The notes: generated from the sequence alone by a model not told the origin. Positions 37,581 through 46,683 are shown, numbered from the stretch's first letter. The stretch is 64,000 nucleotides of DNA from Bacteroidota bacterium (GCA_029547705.1 JAKPOU010000034.1:1-64000); one strand, 5' to 3'. Program-made: numbers and translations.

Positions 37581-37614
37581 TTGTCCTTCTTTACCGCATA
37601 ATAAACTAACTTTG
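37581..37614 (+). promoter_or_regulatory. Likely promoter of the 5'-nucleotidase gene
   Basis: TAACTTTG (37607-37614) is a full match to TAnnTTTG and lies 22 bases before the ATG; TTGT at 37581-37584 is a -33 candidate at a 22-base spacing, slightly long. The leader would be very short. Confidence 0.5.
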
Positions 37615-37636
37615 AAAAACCATTAAACCATGGATC

Positions 37637-38569
37637 ATGGCATATCCGATAGAAAGAAAACTTGTTATTGCAATTGCGTCAAGTGCCCTTTTTGATTTGT
37701 CGGAATCAGATAAGGTTTTCAGGGAAAAGGGAGTTGAAGGGTATCGTAAATTTCAGGAAGTGAATATCGACAAGACTCTGGACAAAGGGGTTGCGTTTCC
37801 TTTTATCCGAAGGTTTCTTAATTTGAATTCTGTTTTCCCGGAAGAAGAGCCGGTGGAAGTTGTCCTCCTGTCGAGGAACAGCCCTGAAACGGGCATGAGG
37901 GTTTTCCGTTCGATCAGGGACTACGGACTGAATATTACCAGGGCTGCATTTTTTTCCGGAAAGTCGCCATACGAATATTTACCGGGTTTTAATGCTTCAC
38001 TGTTTCTTTCTGCAAATTCTGAAGATGTTAATAATGCAATACGTGCGGGATTTCCGGCAGGAAGGGTGATTGAAACAAGGATATCGGACGATGACAGTGA
38101 TAATGAACTGAGGATAGCTTTTGACTTTGACGGTGTGATTGCTGATGATGCCGCTGAAGTTGTTTACAAATCAACAAGGGATCTGAATAAATTTCATGAA
38201 ACTGAAACGCAACTGTCTCTGGTTCCTCACAATCCCGGACCATTACAGGATTTATTCAAAAAGATTTCATTTTTCCAGAAGCTTGAAACCCGGGAAATCA
38301 GGAACAATCCGGACTATGAGCGGATATTGAAAATTTCAATTGTGACTGCCAGAAGCGCCCCTTCTCATGAAAGAATGATTAATACCCTTAAAAACTGGGG
38401 GGTATCTGTTGATGAAACATTTTTTTTGGGAGGCATTGAAAAAAAACGGATTCTTGAAATAATGAAACCTCATATGTATTTCGATGATCAGTCAGTTCAT
38501 CTGGAACATATTGATACAATCCCGCTTGTTCATATTCCGTTTGGAATTGCAAACATTGATTCCCTGTAA
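37637..38569 (+). CDS. Cytosolic 5'-nucleotidase (NT5C1-like)
   Basis: A 310-residue member of the 5'-nucleotidase family that includes eukaryotic cytosolic nucleotidase I and its bacterial relatives. It hydrolyses nucleoside 5'-monophosphates. The N-terminal 'IAIASSALFDL' strand, 'VVLLSRNSPETGMRVF' near 75-90, and the HAD nucleophile motif 'AFDFDGVIADD' (Asp163, Asp165) are the family hallmarks, followed by 'IVTARSAPSHERMINTL' and 'YFDDQSVHLE' for the later HAD motifs. Length is typical. It has its own promoter candidate and no operon partner. Confidence 0.87.
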   Translation: MAYPIERKLVIAIASSALFDLSESDKVFREKGVEGYRKFQEVNIDKTLDKGVAFPFIRRFLNLNSVFPEEEPVEVVLLSRNSPETGMRVFRSIRDYGLNITRAAFFSGKSPYEYLPGFNASLFLSANSEDVNNAIRAGFPAGRVIETRISDDDSDNELRIAFDFDGVIADDAAEVVYKSTRDLNKFHETETQLSLVPHNPGPLQDLFKKISFFQKLETREIRNNPDYERILKISIVTARSAPSHERMINTLKNWGVSVDETFFLGGIEKKRILEIMKPHMYFDDQSVHLEHIDTIPLVHIPFGIANIDSL

Positions 38570-38604
38570 ATAAGGGGACTCCGGTTAAAATATATATCCG
38601 CGCC

Positions 38605-38707
38605 GTTAGAGTAAATATTTATCCTTACTGTTGGATTATATATATCCTTTTTTGTTGGATTAAATTTGTATCCTTTCTTTTTTTAAGAGTCTGGATAAAA
38701 TTTATCC
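38605..38707. repeat. Cluster of GGAT-A/T-ATCC palindromes
   Basis: GGATTATATATATCC, GGATTAAATTTGTATCC and the perfect dyad GGATAAAATTTATCC lie within 75 bases; a related half-matched GTAAATATTTATCC precedes them. They fall between the nucleotidase stop and the RidA-like gene. Confidence 0.65.
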
Positions 38708-38899
38708 ATGTCCTCCGTAAAACCTGATAAAACACAAAACCCGGCCGGTTTTGCAGTCAGAGAATGTTTTGTATCTTCCCTTGCAAAATTTTGTACGTAT
38801 GAAACCCGTATGACTGACCAGAAAACAAACACGAATGAATATTATCGCGTTCAGTCATGTATGGTTCCATCAGATCTTTAAAAAATAAATTATATACGG

Positions 38900-39394
38900 A
38901 TGAAAAGAAGAAATGTGTTGAAGAATCTTGCAGCAGTACCGCTTGCCGGCGTTGCAGGTCATGAAATGTCAGTTTTTGATAAGCCCGGAAAGGGTGGCGA
39001 ATGGCTGCCGAAAAAGGAACAAATAGCTCCTGTTTACAAAGGTTCGGCACCGGTGAGTCTTTGTATCCGTTCAGGACATCTTGTATTTCTCAGTGGCATA
39101 GGAGGATGGTATGAACATCGCAGGGCTGAGCCCGGGGATATCAAGGTACAGATCGCCAGTGCACTCACAGATATGAAAAATCAGCTTGAACAGGCAGGCA
39201 CATCAATGGCGAATGTTCTGAAGGTACATATGACAGTGGTGGACCCCAACAATAATATCGGGCCGCTAAACGAAGTATATCAGACATTTTTTCCCGATCC
39301 CAAGCCTGCAAGGTCATACACGGGATGCACGGCCGACCTCATGGGACGTGACGGAATTCTTGTCCAGATCGATTGTGTGGCATATATTGACTAA
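38900..39394 (+). CDS. Exported RidA-family protein
   Basis: A 164-residue RidA (YjgF/YER057c/UK114) protein with an extra N-terminal signal, 'MKRRNVLKNLAAVPLAGVAG', that looks like a short Tat signal (Arg3-Arg4). Residues 35-164 form the RidA domain, with Arg138 in 'PARSYTGC', the arginine that binds the carboxylate of the enamine/imine substrate. The acid normally present in 'EIEA' is Asp158 here ('VQIDCVAYI'). Cytosolic RidA hydrolyses reactive 2-aminoacrylate; an exported form must act on something else or play a binding role. No operon partner is seen. Confidence 0.8.
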   Translation: MKRRNVLKNLAAVPLAGVAGHEMSVFDKPGKGGEWLPKKEQIAPVYKGSAPVSLCIRSGHLVFLSGIGGWYEHRRAEPGDIKVQIASALTDMKNQLEQAGTSMANVLKVHMTVVDPNNNIGPLNEVYQTFFPDPKPARSYTGCTADLMGRDGILVQIDCVAYID

Positions 39395-39662
39395 GCCGGG
39401 AGAGAAGGTGCCGGACAACAGAAGAAACAGGCGGGTTGCCGGATAGAAACATACCAGAGGGGGCCGCTGAATGCATCCTGAGCCCGCAGGGGCGGGATCA
39501 GCCGCTGTTCAGGCATCATGTATCGCTATTTATGTTTTCTGTGCCGCAAGCTTGTAACGTTATTTCTGCCTCCTGCCCGTTCGCACAATGAGAGGAAAAC
39601 ATTTCAGAAGCGGAAGGACAACGTGCGATAATCAATGAATTCATTTTTGTAAAAGATGCTAT

Positions 39663-40670
39663 ATGAAGCAATTAGCAGTAATTCTGGTTTCATTTCTGAT
39701 TCTTGTAAGAGTTTATGCAGATATAGCTCCCAATCCGATAATCATAAAAGGGATATTCACACCTGACAGTTGCAGTATCCGGATGACCAGGGAATATGTT
39801 TCTGCTGATCTTTATAATGATTCTGCAAGGGTAGAATGTGTTTTCGAGCTTCTGAACACAGGAGACAGTATTACAATTCAGACCGGGTTTCCGGTAATGA
39901 ATTTCCAGTACTGGTCTATGGGAGAATATTCCGAAGATGACAAAACACATTTCAGGATCTTTGTCAACGGCAGAATGTTAACAGAAAACGAGATAGGGGT
40001 GCCAGCGGAAATGGACAGCATCTACAGGGCTTATATGGAAATATATCACTATGAGAGAGAATACCGGAGGAAAACCGACAGTATATATTCTGCGAATATG
40101 GTTACGGTAAAAAGGAACGGTAACCTGAATTACCCGTCAGACCGGTCATATCAAATGACAAGTTCAGCAATGAGAATGTTATATGAATGGAGAGAAACCA
40201 AGCCATTTTTTAGTTCTGATCTGTGGAAACAGTTTGACAATCAGATGAGTAAGGGGAATTTTCCATGGTATGTCTGGAATATACACTTCGGTAAAAATGA
40301 AAAAAAACAGGTCAAAGTGGTTTACTCACTGCCATCGGGGCAGGGATATGGTGCAAATTACAGATACTTCAAATATATCCTTGAAACAGGAGCCGGATGG
40401 TATGGAACTATCGGGGAGGCAAACATTGAGTTAAAGTTTCATGATATAGAATTTGGGACCCTGGAGGAGATTCTCCCTTCAGGATATCTGGCAGACAGGG
40501 AGAGTAAAACAATAGAATGGGCATTCTGCAATTTTGAACCAGCCAAAGATGATGATATTTATGTAAGATACTACAACAAAAAGGAAAGGGAAAGCTGGAA
40601 ACGTTATCAGAGAAAAAGGAAACGAGCAATAATATTCCGGCAGTTAAATCCTGTAAACTGGTTCGGATAA
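39663..40670 (+). CDS. Exported hypothetical protein, perhaps DUF4424-like
   Basis: A 335-residue protein with a signal peptide (1-19, ending 'VYAD'). The mature start 'IAPNPIIIKGIFTPDSCSIRMTREYVSADLYNDSARVECVFELLNTGDSITIQTGFPVM' is a beta-sandwich with the look of DUF4424-type exported domains, which describe the transition from a 'template' stretch to 'sequence of strands lifting a Pro-containing edge'. A middle section rich in Tyr, Glu and Arg and a C-terminal basic tail ('KRYQRKRKRAIIF') follow. No enzyme motif is visible. I am not certain of the family. Confidence 0.6.
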   Translation: MKQLAVILVSFLILVRVYADIAPNPIIIKGIFTPDSCSIRMTREYVSADLYNDSARVECVFELLNTGDSITIQTGFPVMNFQYWSMGEYSEDDKTHFRIFVNGRMLTENEIGVPAEMDSIYRAYMEIYHYEREYRRKTDSIYSANMVTVKRNGNLNYPSDRSYQMTSSAMRMLYEWRETKPFFSSDLWKQFDNQMSKGNFPWYVWNIHFGKNEKKQVKVVYSLPSGQGYGANYRYFKYILETGAGWYGTIGEANIELKFHDIEFGTLEEILPSGYLADRESKTIEWAFCNFEPAKDDDIYVRYYNKKERESWKRYQRKRKRAIIFRQLNPVNWFG

Positions 40671-40923
40671 TCTTTGGAGTGGGCATTCTGAAGCACCTGT
40701 ATTTTCGTTGCCGGATAAAATCATTTATTTCAGCAGAAAACCGCAGAAAACTCTTACTGCTTCTGTAAATCCGGGATATCTGCAGGGTATGGATTCGGTT
40801 GTTTATCAGAACTTCCGGTTTTACCTGGCGTTTTTTTCGGATCCGGTAACACTATTTGCGGAGCTGCAAAACAGAAAAGAGAAGAGAATTTCCAAATTCC
40901 GGGAGAACAGACAGAGGGCCGTG

Positions 40924-40962
40924 CAGATCGGAATGACCGGGAAGACCAAGAAGACCGGGGAA
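40924..40962 (+). repeat. Short run of degenerate 9-bp units
   Basis: CAGATCGGA, ATGACCGGG, AAGACCAAG and AAGACCGGG follow each other. The period matches that of the seven-unit array upstream of the first susC, though the unit differs. Confidence 0.6.
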
Positions 40963-41016
40963 AATTATTTGAAGTATATTATGAACCGAATATTAAAAAA
41001 GAACGATGTCATTTGA
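40933..41016 (+). CDS. Possible 27-codon leader frame overlapping the YbaK-type gene
   Basis: An ATG frame encoding MTGKTKKTGENYLKYIMNR and a short tail ends at a TGA that overlaps the start region of the next gene (ATGTCATTTGA). Its first codons are made of a 9-bp repeat. The overlap could couple translation, but the frame may be chance. Confidence 0.25.
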   Translation: MTGKTKKTGENYLKYIMNRILKKNDVI

Positions 41017-41467
41017 GAAAGTAAAGAATTATTTTGAAAGTCTGAGTTTGGGTGGCCGGATTAAAACGTTTGAAGATTCCAGTGCTACAGTGGAAATGGC
41101 AGCCAGGGCCATTGGCTGTGAAATAGATCAGATTGCAAAAACCCTGTCTTTTCTGGTCAGTGATTTGCCCGTATTGATTGTTGCTGCCGGAAATGTAAGG
41201 ATTGATAACAGGAAGTTTAAGGCCTTTTTTCATCAAAAACCGAAAATGATTCCGGGTGAGCTGGTAAATGAATACACAGGTTATGATTCGGGAGGTGTCT
41301 GTCCGTTTGAAGTCAAGCCGGATGTGAAAATCTATCTTGATGTTTCCTTAAAAAACAATGAAATAATTTATCCCGGTGCCGGAAGCGGCAACAGCATTGT
41401 AGAACTGTCGGCCGGGGAGCTTGAAAAGTACACAGGCTATGAACAGTGGGTGGATGTCTGTAAATAA
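41006..41467 (+). CDS. YbaK/EbsC-type aminoacyl-tRNA deacylase
   Basis: A 153-residue protein of the YbaK/ProRS-associated editing family, which hydrolyses mischarged aminoacyl-tRNA such as Cys-tRNA(Pro) or Ala-tRNA(Pro). The family features are the 'IAKTLSFLVSDLPVLIVAAGN' strand with the conserved Lys in 'AKTL', 'IDNRKFKAFF' and the glycine-rich 'GYDSGGVCPF' and 'YPGAGSGNSIVEL' turns. The last two resemble the free-standing EbsC/YbaK branch. Length is typical. A short frame with 9-bp repeats overlaps its start. Confidence 0.83.
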   Translation: MSFEKVKNYFESLSLGGRIKTFEDSSATVEMAARAIGCEIDQIAKTLSFLVSDLPVLIVAAGNVRIDNRKFKAFFHQKPKMIPGELVNEYTGYDSGGVCPFEVKPDVKIYLDVSLKNNEIIYPGAGSGNSIVELSAGELEKYTGYEQWVDVCK

Positions 41468-41507
41468 GGGAGCTTGTTGGATACCGGTAAAAAACCTGAA
41501 AAATATT

Positions 41508-41754
41508 ATGAAACGCGAAAAAGGAGAAAAGCCGAAACAATGGTACGAAATATTGTTTGAAAATTATTGATATCGGATGCGGAACAGGCCGCCATTCAAT
41601 TGAATTGGCCAAAAGAGGCTATTCTGTCACTGGTGTTGATTTATCCGGATCCATGCTGGAAAGAGCAAGGGAAAAGGCCGGGCAGAATGATGTGCAGATA
41701 GATTTCTTACAGCTTGATGCACGTAATTGCAGAAAAATGAACTCTGTTGCCTGA
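41508..41754 (+). pseudogene. Remnant of a class I SAM-dependent methyltransferase
   Basis: From ATG 41508 the frame reads 'MKREKGEKPKQWYEILFENY' and stops; overlapping it in another frame comes 'KIIDIGCGTGRHSIELAKRG', the SAM-binding motif I, then 'VTGVDLSGSMLERAREKA' and 'IDFLQLDARN', after which the protein ends within six residues. Intact enzymes have about 40 residues between the two pieces and another 130 after the last. It therefore has an internal deletion, a frameshift and a lost C-terminus. Confidence 0.75.
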
Positions 41755-41918
41755 CAATAAAGACTTGCCCCGGTGAGAAATCTCTCTTCCCGGAAAAGCC
41801 ATCCTGTTAAACCCGGACAATTAGTATGAGTAAGATATTTCAAATAAAACATCTCTGATTCATCCTTACTGAGCTGATTATTCTGTATTTTGCTGTTTAA
41901 ATATTAAAATCCGCGGAT

Positions 41919-42590
41919 TTGAAAAACAACGTTCTGTTCAGGAAGATTCAGACCGTTCTCATCATGTTTCTGCAGGCTGTGATACTATTTGCAACTGCCG
42001 GTACACTGAAGTGGAAATGGGCCTGGATGTTTATTGCCTCCCAGGTGGCAATACTGATTGTCAATGCGCTGGTACTGCCAAGGGAACTCATTGAGGAAAG
42101 AGGCAGGATACGGAAGGATGTAAAGAAATGGGACAGGATTCTGAACAGGATAAACATTATTCCATTTTCCGGTATTTTCATTCTTTCAGGATTTGATTAC
42201 AGGTTTCACTGGACAGGCTCGTTTGGCTTAGAAATTCATATTGCAGGACTGATACTGATTCTCCTGGGTTCGATGATCTTTACCTGGTCAATGATTTCAA
42301 ACAAATTCTTTTCAACCATGGTCAGTATTCAGGATGACCGAGGGCACAGTACAGCTACCGGGGGGCCGTACAGGTATATACGGCATCCGGGATATACGGG
42401 TTTTATCATTATGACAATTGCAACACCTGTGGCACTGGGATCATTTTATGCGTTGACTATGGCATTTCTGGTTTCGGTCATATTTATTGTCCGGACGATA
42501 TTTGAAGACAAAACACTTATTTCGGAACTCCCGGGCTACCTGGAGTATTCTGAAAAGGTAAAATATAAGCTGATCCCATATATCTGGTAA
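41919..42590 (+). CDS. Isoprenylcysteine-carboxyl-methyltransferase-like membrane protein
   Basis: A 223-residue protein with five hydrophobic helices and the C-terminal ICMT/PEMT signature: 'GPYRYIRHPGYTGFI' (near 148-162, SAM binding) and 'RTIFEDKTLISELPGYLEYSEKVKYKLIPYIW' at the end. Bacterial relatives methylate small membrane-associated substrates; the target is unknown. The start appears to be TTG at 41919, since the first ATG in frame is 14 codons later within the first helix. The start choice is the weak point. Confidence 0.78.
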   Translation: MKNNVLFRKIQTVLIMFLQAVILFATAGTLKWKWAWMFIASQVAILIVNALVLPRELIEERGRIRKDVKKWDRILNRINIIPFSGIFILSGFDYRFHWTGSFGLEIHIAGLILILLGSMIFTWSMISNKFFSTMVSIQDDRGHSTATGGPYRYIRHPGYTGFIIMTIATPVALGSFYALTMAFLVSVIFIVRTIFEDKTLISELPGYLEYSEKVKYKLIPYIW

Positions 42591-42722
42591 ATGACCTTGT
42601 CAGGTTTGCGATGGAAAATGCTTTGTTGTTTTCCGGCTCACCCTGATTTTTTTGCCAAATGACTGGTTCAGTTTTACGACGGGAAATACTTTGTTATTCC
42701 GCAACACCCATTATTTTCTGTA
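42589..42722. repeat. Two tandem degenerate 68-bp units
   Basis: The units start AAATGACCTTGTCAGGTTTG and AAATGACTGGTTCAGTTTTA and run in parallel through GGAAAATGCTTTGTTGTT / GGGAAATACTTTGTTATT and CACCC. The period is 68 bases. They fill the space between two convergent genes. Confidence 0.7.
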
Positions 42723-42752
42723 CTAAAAGGCCGGGATCTGTTTTTGATTTTT

Positions 42753-45176
42753 TCAGAACCTGTATTTTAATGCTAATAAGAAAATCTGGGTTTCATAAAA
42801 ATTCTGATATTCCACGTTAAAACCCTCCGCTTCAATTTTCTGACGCAAACCCATGGTGTTGAAAATATCAGAAGCCGTAAGATTTATTTCAAGTTTATTT
42901 TCAAAGAATTTCTTTTTCATTCCAAAATCTAATCCCCCTCGTGACAGCTCCTTTCCCTGTCCAATATTTTTCTCACTAAAATACTGAGCGGTCAATTCAA
43001 AAATAAAATCATTACGAGTGGTCAACTGGTTTGTCATTTTGAGATAAACGGGCATATCGGTACGTTTGGCGATTATATAGGACTGCTCCACAGGAAACAT
43101 GATCTGACCTTCATGCTCAAATATCGTGTTACTGTATAAGTTCGCGCTTGCCGTAACTTTCCAGGCTTTCACTATATTTTGATCAACGCCTAGTTCAATA
43201 CCTGTATTTGTAGCTTTTCCAAGGTTGTCATAAGCCTTTATGGATATCTCAGTATGGTAGGGGTCCTGAATGTAAACACGTGTATAGTAGTCATCTATGA
43301 TTTTATGATATAATGAAGTATAAAAGGTACCGGTTTGCCACAAACACCTGTATGCAATCTCCACATTCTGTGTGAACTGTGGTCTCAATGAAGGATTGCC
43401 GATTTTAAGCAGCTCCGGATCGTCATATTTAGGGAAAATTCTGAGTATATCTTCTCCGGGGCGATCAATGCGACGATTATAAAACAGAGAGATCTTATTC
43501 GATTTGTTTATGATGAAAGTAAAACGTGTATTCGGAAACAGACTGAAATAATTATACTGATCCTCACTAAAATAAGGATTGGGAGCAAATTTATAGCTGA
43601 TTGCTGTATATTCTCCGCGTAATCCTGCCTCGATGTTGAGTTTTGCCAGTTCAGCCACCAGATTTAAATAAGCTCCGGCCAGGCTTTCATTCCATTTTGA
43701 CCAGTCACCAAAATTATAAATCAACGCGGTATTTGCCGGATCTTTTGTTACGGTGTAAGTTATGGGCATATGCCGCAATCTGCCTGATATCCCGGCTTCC
43801 AGTCTTCCAAAAGCAAGTGGGCGAACATAATCGGATGAAATCAGGTATATGTATTCGGGTGCAAGAACACGAGTTTTATCTGTTTTAATAACAGGATAAG
43901 GAAGTGGTCCATCTTGTTTGAGATTATATGTTTCATCTTCCCATCCTTTTGTAAAAAGCAGTTGTGAATTCAATTCATGTCCAGATTGTGGAAACCTGTA
44001 TTTGTGCTGAAGTGTCAGATTGGTGAATCCCGTGCCTTCACTTTCATTAAATCCCCACTTTCTCAATGGATTGTTATAGTCTGTATTGCCAAAATACCAT
44101 ACCCTCGTGGTATCAATATGCCATTCATAATCATAGAGCCCGAAAAGAGTTATTGTCTGGTCTGGAGCAGGATTCCAATCTACTCCCAGTTTGAAGTTAT
44201 AATGATTTTGTGACCGGTTTTCGGCAACCTGACTTTCTGTAATATTCCCGTTATCGTAGAAGCGGGTTGTGAATTCATTATTCGGTAATCTGCGCTGATT
44301 TAACAGGTAAGACTGCCAGTAAATATTGAGTTTTTCTGTTTTATAATTCAGGTTCAATGAAGGAGTTAGTTTCCGGTTATTCGAATAGCTTGACATTCCG
44401 GTTGGAAGATCAGCCTTCCTTTTAGTTATCATGCCGATACCTGGTGTAAAGCCGGCATCACCACTTAAACCAACGGATTCTGATTTCTTATATTTGATAT
44501 TTACAATACCCGCCATACCGGCAGCGTCATATTTTGCTGAAGGATTGTTGATAATTTCAATACTCTCAATCTGAGATGCCGGAATGTTTTCCAGACCTTT
44601 CTGACTTCCGAATCCTGTAAGACTGGAAGGTTTCCCGTCGATCAGAATTGCTACTTTGTCACTTCCGCGAAGCACAATATGACTCTCCTGATCGATGACT
44701 ATCCCTGGCAGAGTCTTCAAAATATCCAGAACAGAGCCTGCGGAACCGGTAACAAAGTTATCGGCTGAATAACTTTTCATATCAAGCGTAGCTGAGGTTG
44801 TAAGCTTTTGCCCTTCAATCTTTACTTCAGAAAGTTCAAAACCAGATGGCTCCAATAGAATATTACCTATGTCGAGGAATTTGTTAAGTGAACCTGAAAG
44901 CACCTTCCTTTTTTCAGTTTTATAACCTAAATAGGAAATGATAAAATCATATTCTCCTGTTGCAAGACCTGATACATTAAATCTCCCTTCTTCATTTGTC
45001 AAAGTACCGGTAACCAGCTCTCCCGAACCTGCTTTTACCACCGATACCGTTGAACTTATCAGAGGCTGCCTGTCTTCCCTGGAAAGAACCCTTCCCGAGA
45101 TACTTGTCTGTGCCACTAGTACTTGGGTAATTGCTGACAGAATAACAAGTGTAATTATGATCCGCCGTGATTTCAT
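42753..45176 (-). CDS. Outer-membrane beta-barrel receptor, OMP_b-brl_3 type
   Basis: An 807-residue outer-membrane protein of the TonB-dependent-receptor-like type with peptidase-associated N-terminus. A signal peptide (1-22) precedes a carboxypeptidase-regulatory-like domain (25-115, 'GRVLSREDRQPLISSTVSVVKAG'), a plug ('VLDILKTLPGIVIDQESHIVLRGSDKVAILIDGKP' and 'IESIEIINNPSAKYDAAGMAGIVNI') and an OMP_b-brl_3 barrel ending 'LALKYRF'. The plug text 'NPSAKYDAAG' is diagnostic of this clade. Ligands are unknown. The gene stands alone. Confidence 0.87.
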   Translation of the reverse strand: MKSRRIIITLVILSAITQVLVAQTSISGRVLSREDRQPLISSTVSVVKAGSGELVTGTLTNEEGRFNVSGLATGEYDFIISYLGYKTEKRKVLSGSLNKFLDIGNILLEPSGFELSEVKIEGQKLTTSATLDMKSYSADNFVTGSAGSVLDILKTLPGIVIDQESHIVLRGSDKVAILIDGKPSSLTGFGSQKGLENIPASQIESIEIINNPSAKYDAAGMAGIVNIKYKKSESVGLSGDAGFTPGIGMITKRKADLPTGMSSYSNNRKLTPSLNLNYKTEKLNIYWQSYLLNQRRLPNNEFTTRFYDNGNITESQVAENRSQNHYNFKLGVDWNPAPDQTITLFGLYDYEWHIDTTRVWYFGNTDYNNPLRKWGFNESEGTGFTNLTLQHKYRFPQSGHELNSQLLFTKGWEDETYNLKQDGPLPYPVIKTDKTRVLAPEYIYLISSDYVRPLAFGRLEAGISGRLRHMPITYTVTKDPANTALIYNFGDWSKWNESLAGAYLNLVAELAKLNIEAGLRGEYTAISYKFAPNPYFSEDQYNYFSLFPNTRFTFIINKSNKISLFYNRRIDRPGEDILRIFPKYDDPELLKIGNPSLRPQFTQNVEIAYRCLWQTGTFYTSLYHKIIDDYYTRVYIQDPYHTEISIKAYDNLGKATNTGIELGVDQNIVKAWKVTASANLYSNTIFEHEGQIMFPVEQSYIIAKRTDMPVYLKMTNQLTTRNDFIFELTAQYFSEKNIGQGKELSRGGLDFGMKKKFFENKLEINLTASDIFNTMGLRQKIEAEGFNVEYQNFYETQIFLLALKYRF

Positions 45177-45429
45177 TTCAACTTGAATTAATTGGTCATT
45201 GTATGAATATCATAATAGACCATCACCCCCAATTCTTTATTCCATCCTTAAGGTATATTTAGTTTGATTTTTTATCAATAAAAACAATAAAAGGATATGT
45301 CAATTCATGCTCCGGTTTCCACAGTCCGGATGTTGCTTTTTCCGGCTGTTTAATTGTAAGGTTACAGACTCAGGTAATTTTTAAGCAGTTTTATTCTTTA
45401 TATTTATAGTATTGAAAATCACATCTGGT

Positions 45430-45621
45430 ATGAGAAAATTCAGGCAGATAATTATTATCGGATCAGTTATATTGCTGATCGTTTTTTTGGCAATGTTTGA
45501 CTACAGTAACCCCTGGACGAGATCCAACCATGCAGTTAATGTCGGTATAGTTGCAGTTTGTTTAAACATTATTGCAATGATACTTTCCAACAGGCACGAT
45601 GAAAAAGCGGGGAAAAAATAA
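45430..45621 (+). CDS. Small two-helix membrane protein
   Basis: A 63-residue protein from ATG 45430 with two hydrophobic segments ('IIIIGSVILLIVFLAMF' and 'VGIVAVCLNIIAMIL') separated by 'DYSNPWTRSNHAVN' and a basic tail. It looks like a real small inner-membrane protein but has no recognisable family. A TTG six codons earlier is also possible. Confidence 0.5.
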   Translation: MRKFRQIIIIGSVILLIVFLAMFDYSNPWTRSNHAVNVGIVAVCLNIIAMILSNRHDEKAGKK

Positions 45622-45753
45622 CAAGCGTCTGTTCCAGAAAGAAAATGGCAGACGTCTGAATTTTTCGAATAGCTGCAGTCAGAAAATGTTAAAACGGTTA
45701 TTGGAGAACGTTGATCCGTTACTGAACAATCTGATTCATAATATTATGCAAAT

Positions 45754-46683
45754 ATGAAAAGAGAGATCCCGATTTTATTACTTATAGCATTATGTTTCGG
45801 TACTTTTGCTCAGGCTCCGGATTCTTTGAGAGAAAAGCCACAGTTGTTACCCTACTGGACCTTATGGGTTCCCGGTGCAACATATTTTTATCAGGGAAGG
45901 ATTATTCAGGGTTCGGTGTTTTCTGCGCTGGAACTCGGTGGTATTTATACGGGTATAAAATATGATAAGAATTTAAGGGGCAATAGTTCATCACCATATT
46001 ACAACTATCCCTTACTGATGGGATTACAGGCTTTTCAGACTGAGAAGCTGACAATGTTCAGTAATCAGCTTGAAGTGTTCAAATATAATTATCCTGATTT
46101 CAGATATGATTGCCTGTCAGAGAAGGATTTATATCTGGCTCCGTTCAAAATTAAAAATATAATGACTCCCATAACAGGGGGGATGGTGCTGCTGGCCGGC
46201 GTCTTTCTGGGTATTGAAAAATTCAATGAGACAAAGAGGTTCACTGATATTGAAAGGATGTATTTTCTGAACCGTTATATCAGCAGGGATCAGGGATTGG
46301 CTGTTTTCGGGACGGTTTCACTTGCAGCAGCCTGGAGTGCCGGTATCGGTGAGGAATATGTTTTCCGGAACTGGATGATGCCCCTGCTTGATTACAAATA
46401 CGGTCAGAAAAAGGGTTTGATTATCTCAAGCGCCATCTTTGGGGGAGTTCATTTTACCAATGTTTTATTTGCTGAAAAGCCCGATTACAAAGCTGCATTA
46501 TTGCAGGTAGGGGAAGCAGCAATTGCAGGATATTTCCTGGGCCGTGACGTTCAGAAGAGAGGTTATAATATCGGTCCGGCTGTTGCGGCTCATATGTGGT
46601 ATGACTTTACCCTGATGCTGGGATCATTTCTGATTAACCCGCAGAATAATTTTCTGGGAGTGAATTTAAAGTTCAGGATTTAA
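45754..46683 (+). CDS. CPBP-family intramembrane endopeptidase
   Basis: A 309-residue protein with signal peptide (1-20) and a C-terminal CPBP/Abi (Rce1-like) domain. The protease motif is complete: Glu200-Glu201-x-x-x-Arg205 in 'GEEYVFR', His233 in 'GGVHF', His280 and Asp284 in 'AAHMWYDF'. The N-terminal half (25-150) is an extra 'LLPYWTLWVPGATYFYQGR' exported domain of the DUF5683-like kind, so the protein is a two-part membrane protease. Substrates are unknown; relatives process prenylated or bacteriocin-like peptides. Confidence 0.82.
   Translation: MKREIPILLLIALCFGTFAQAPDSLREKPQLLPYWTLWVPGATYFYQGRIIQGSVFSALELGGIYTGIKYDKNLRGNSSSPYYNYPLLMGLQAFQTEKLTMFSNQLEVFKYNYPDFRYDCLSEKDLYLAPFKIKNIMTPITGGMVLLAGVFLGIEKFNETKRFTDIERMYFLNRYISRDQGLAVFGTVSLAAAWSAGIGEEYVFRNWMMPLLDYKYGQKKGLIISSAIFGGVHFTNVLFAEKPDYKAALLQVGEAAIAGYFLGRDVQKRGYNIGPAVAAHMWYDFTLMLGSFLINPQNNFLGVNLKFRI

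Noticed and set aside
40708-40932. Extension of the 27-codon leader frame upstream to a TTG
   Set aside because: Composition is not protein-like before the ATG at 40933, and the preceding gene ends just upstream.
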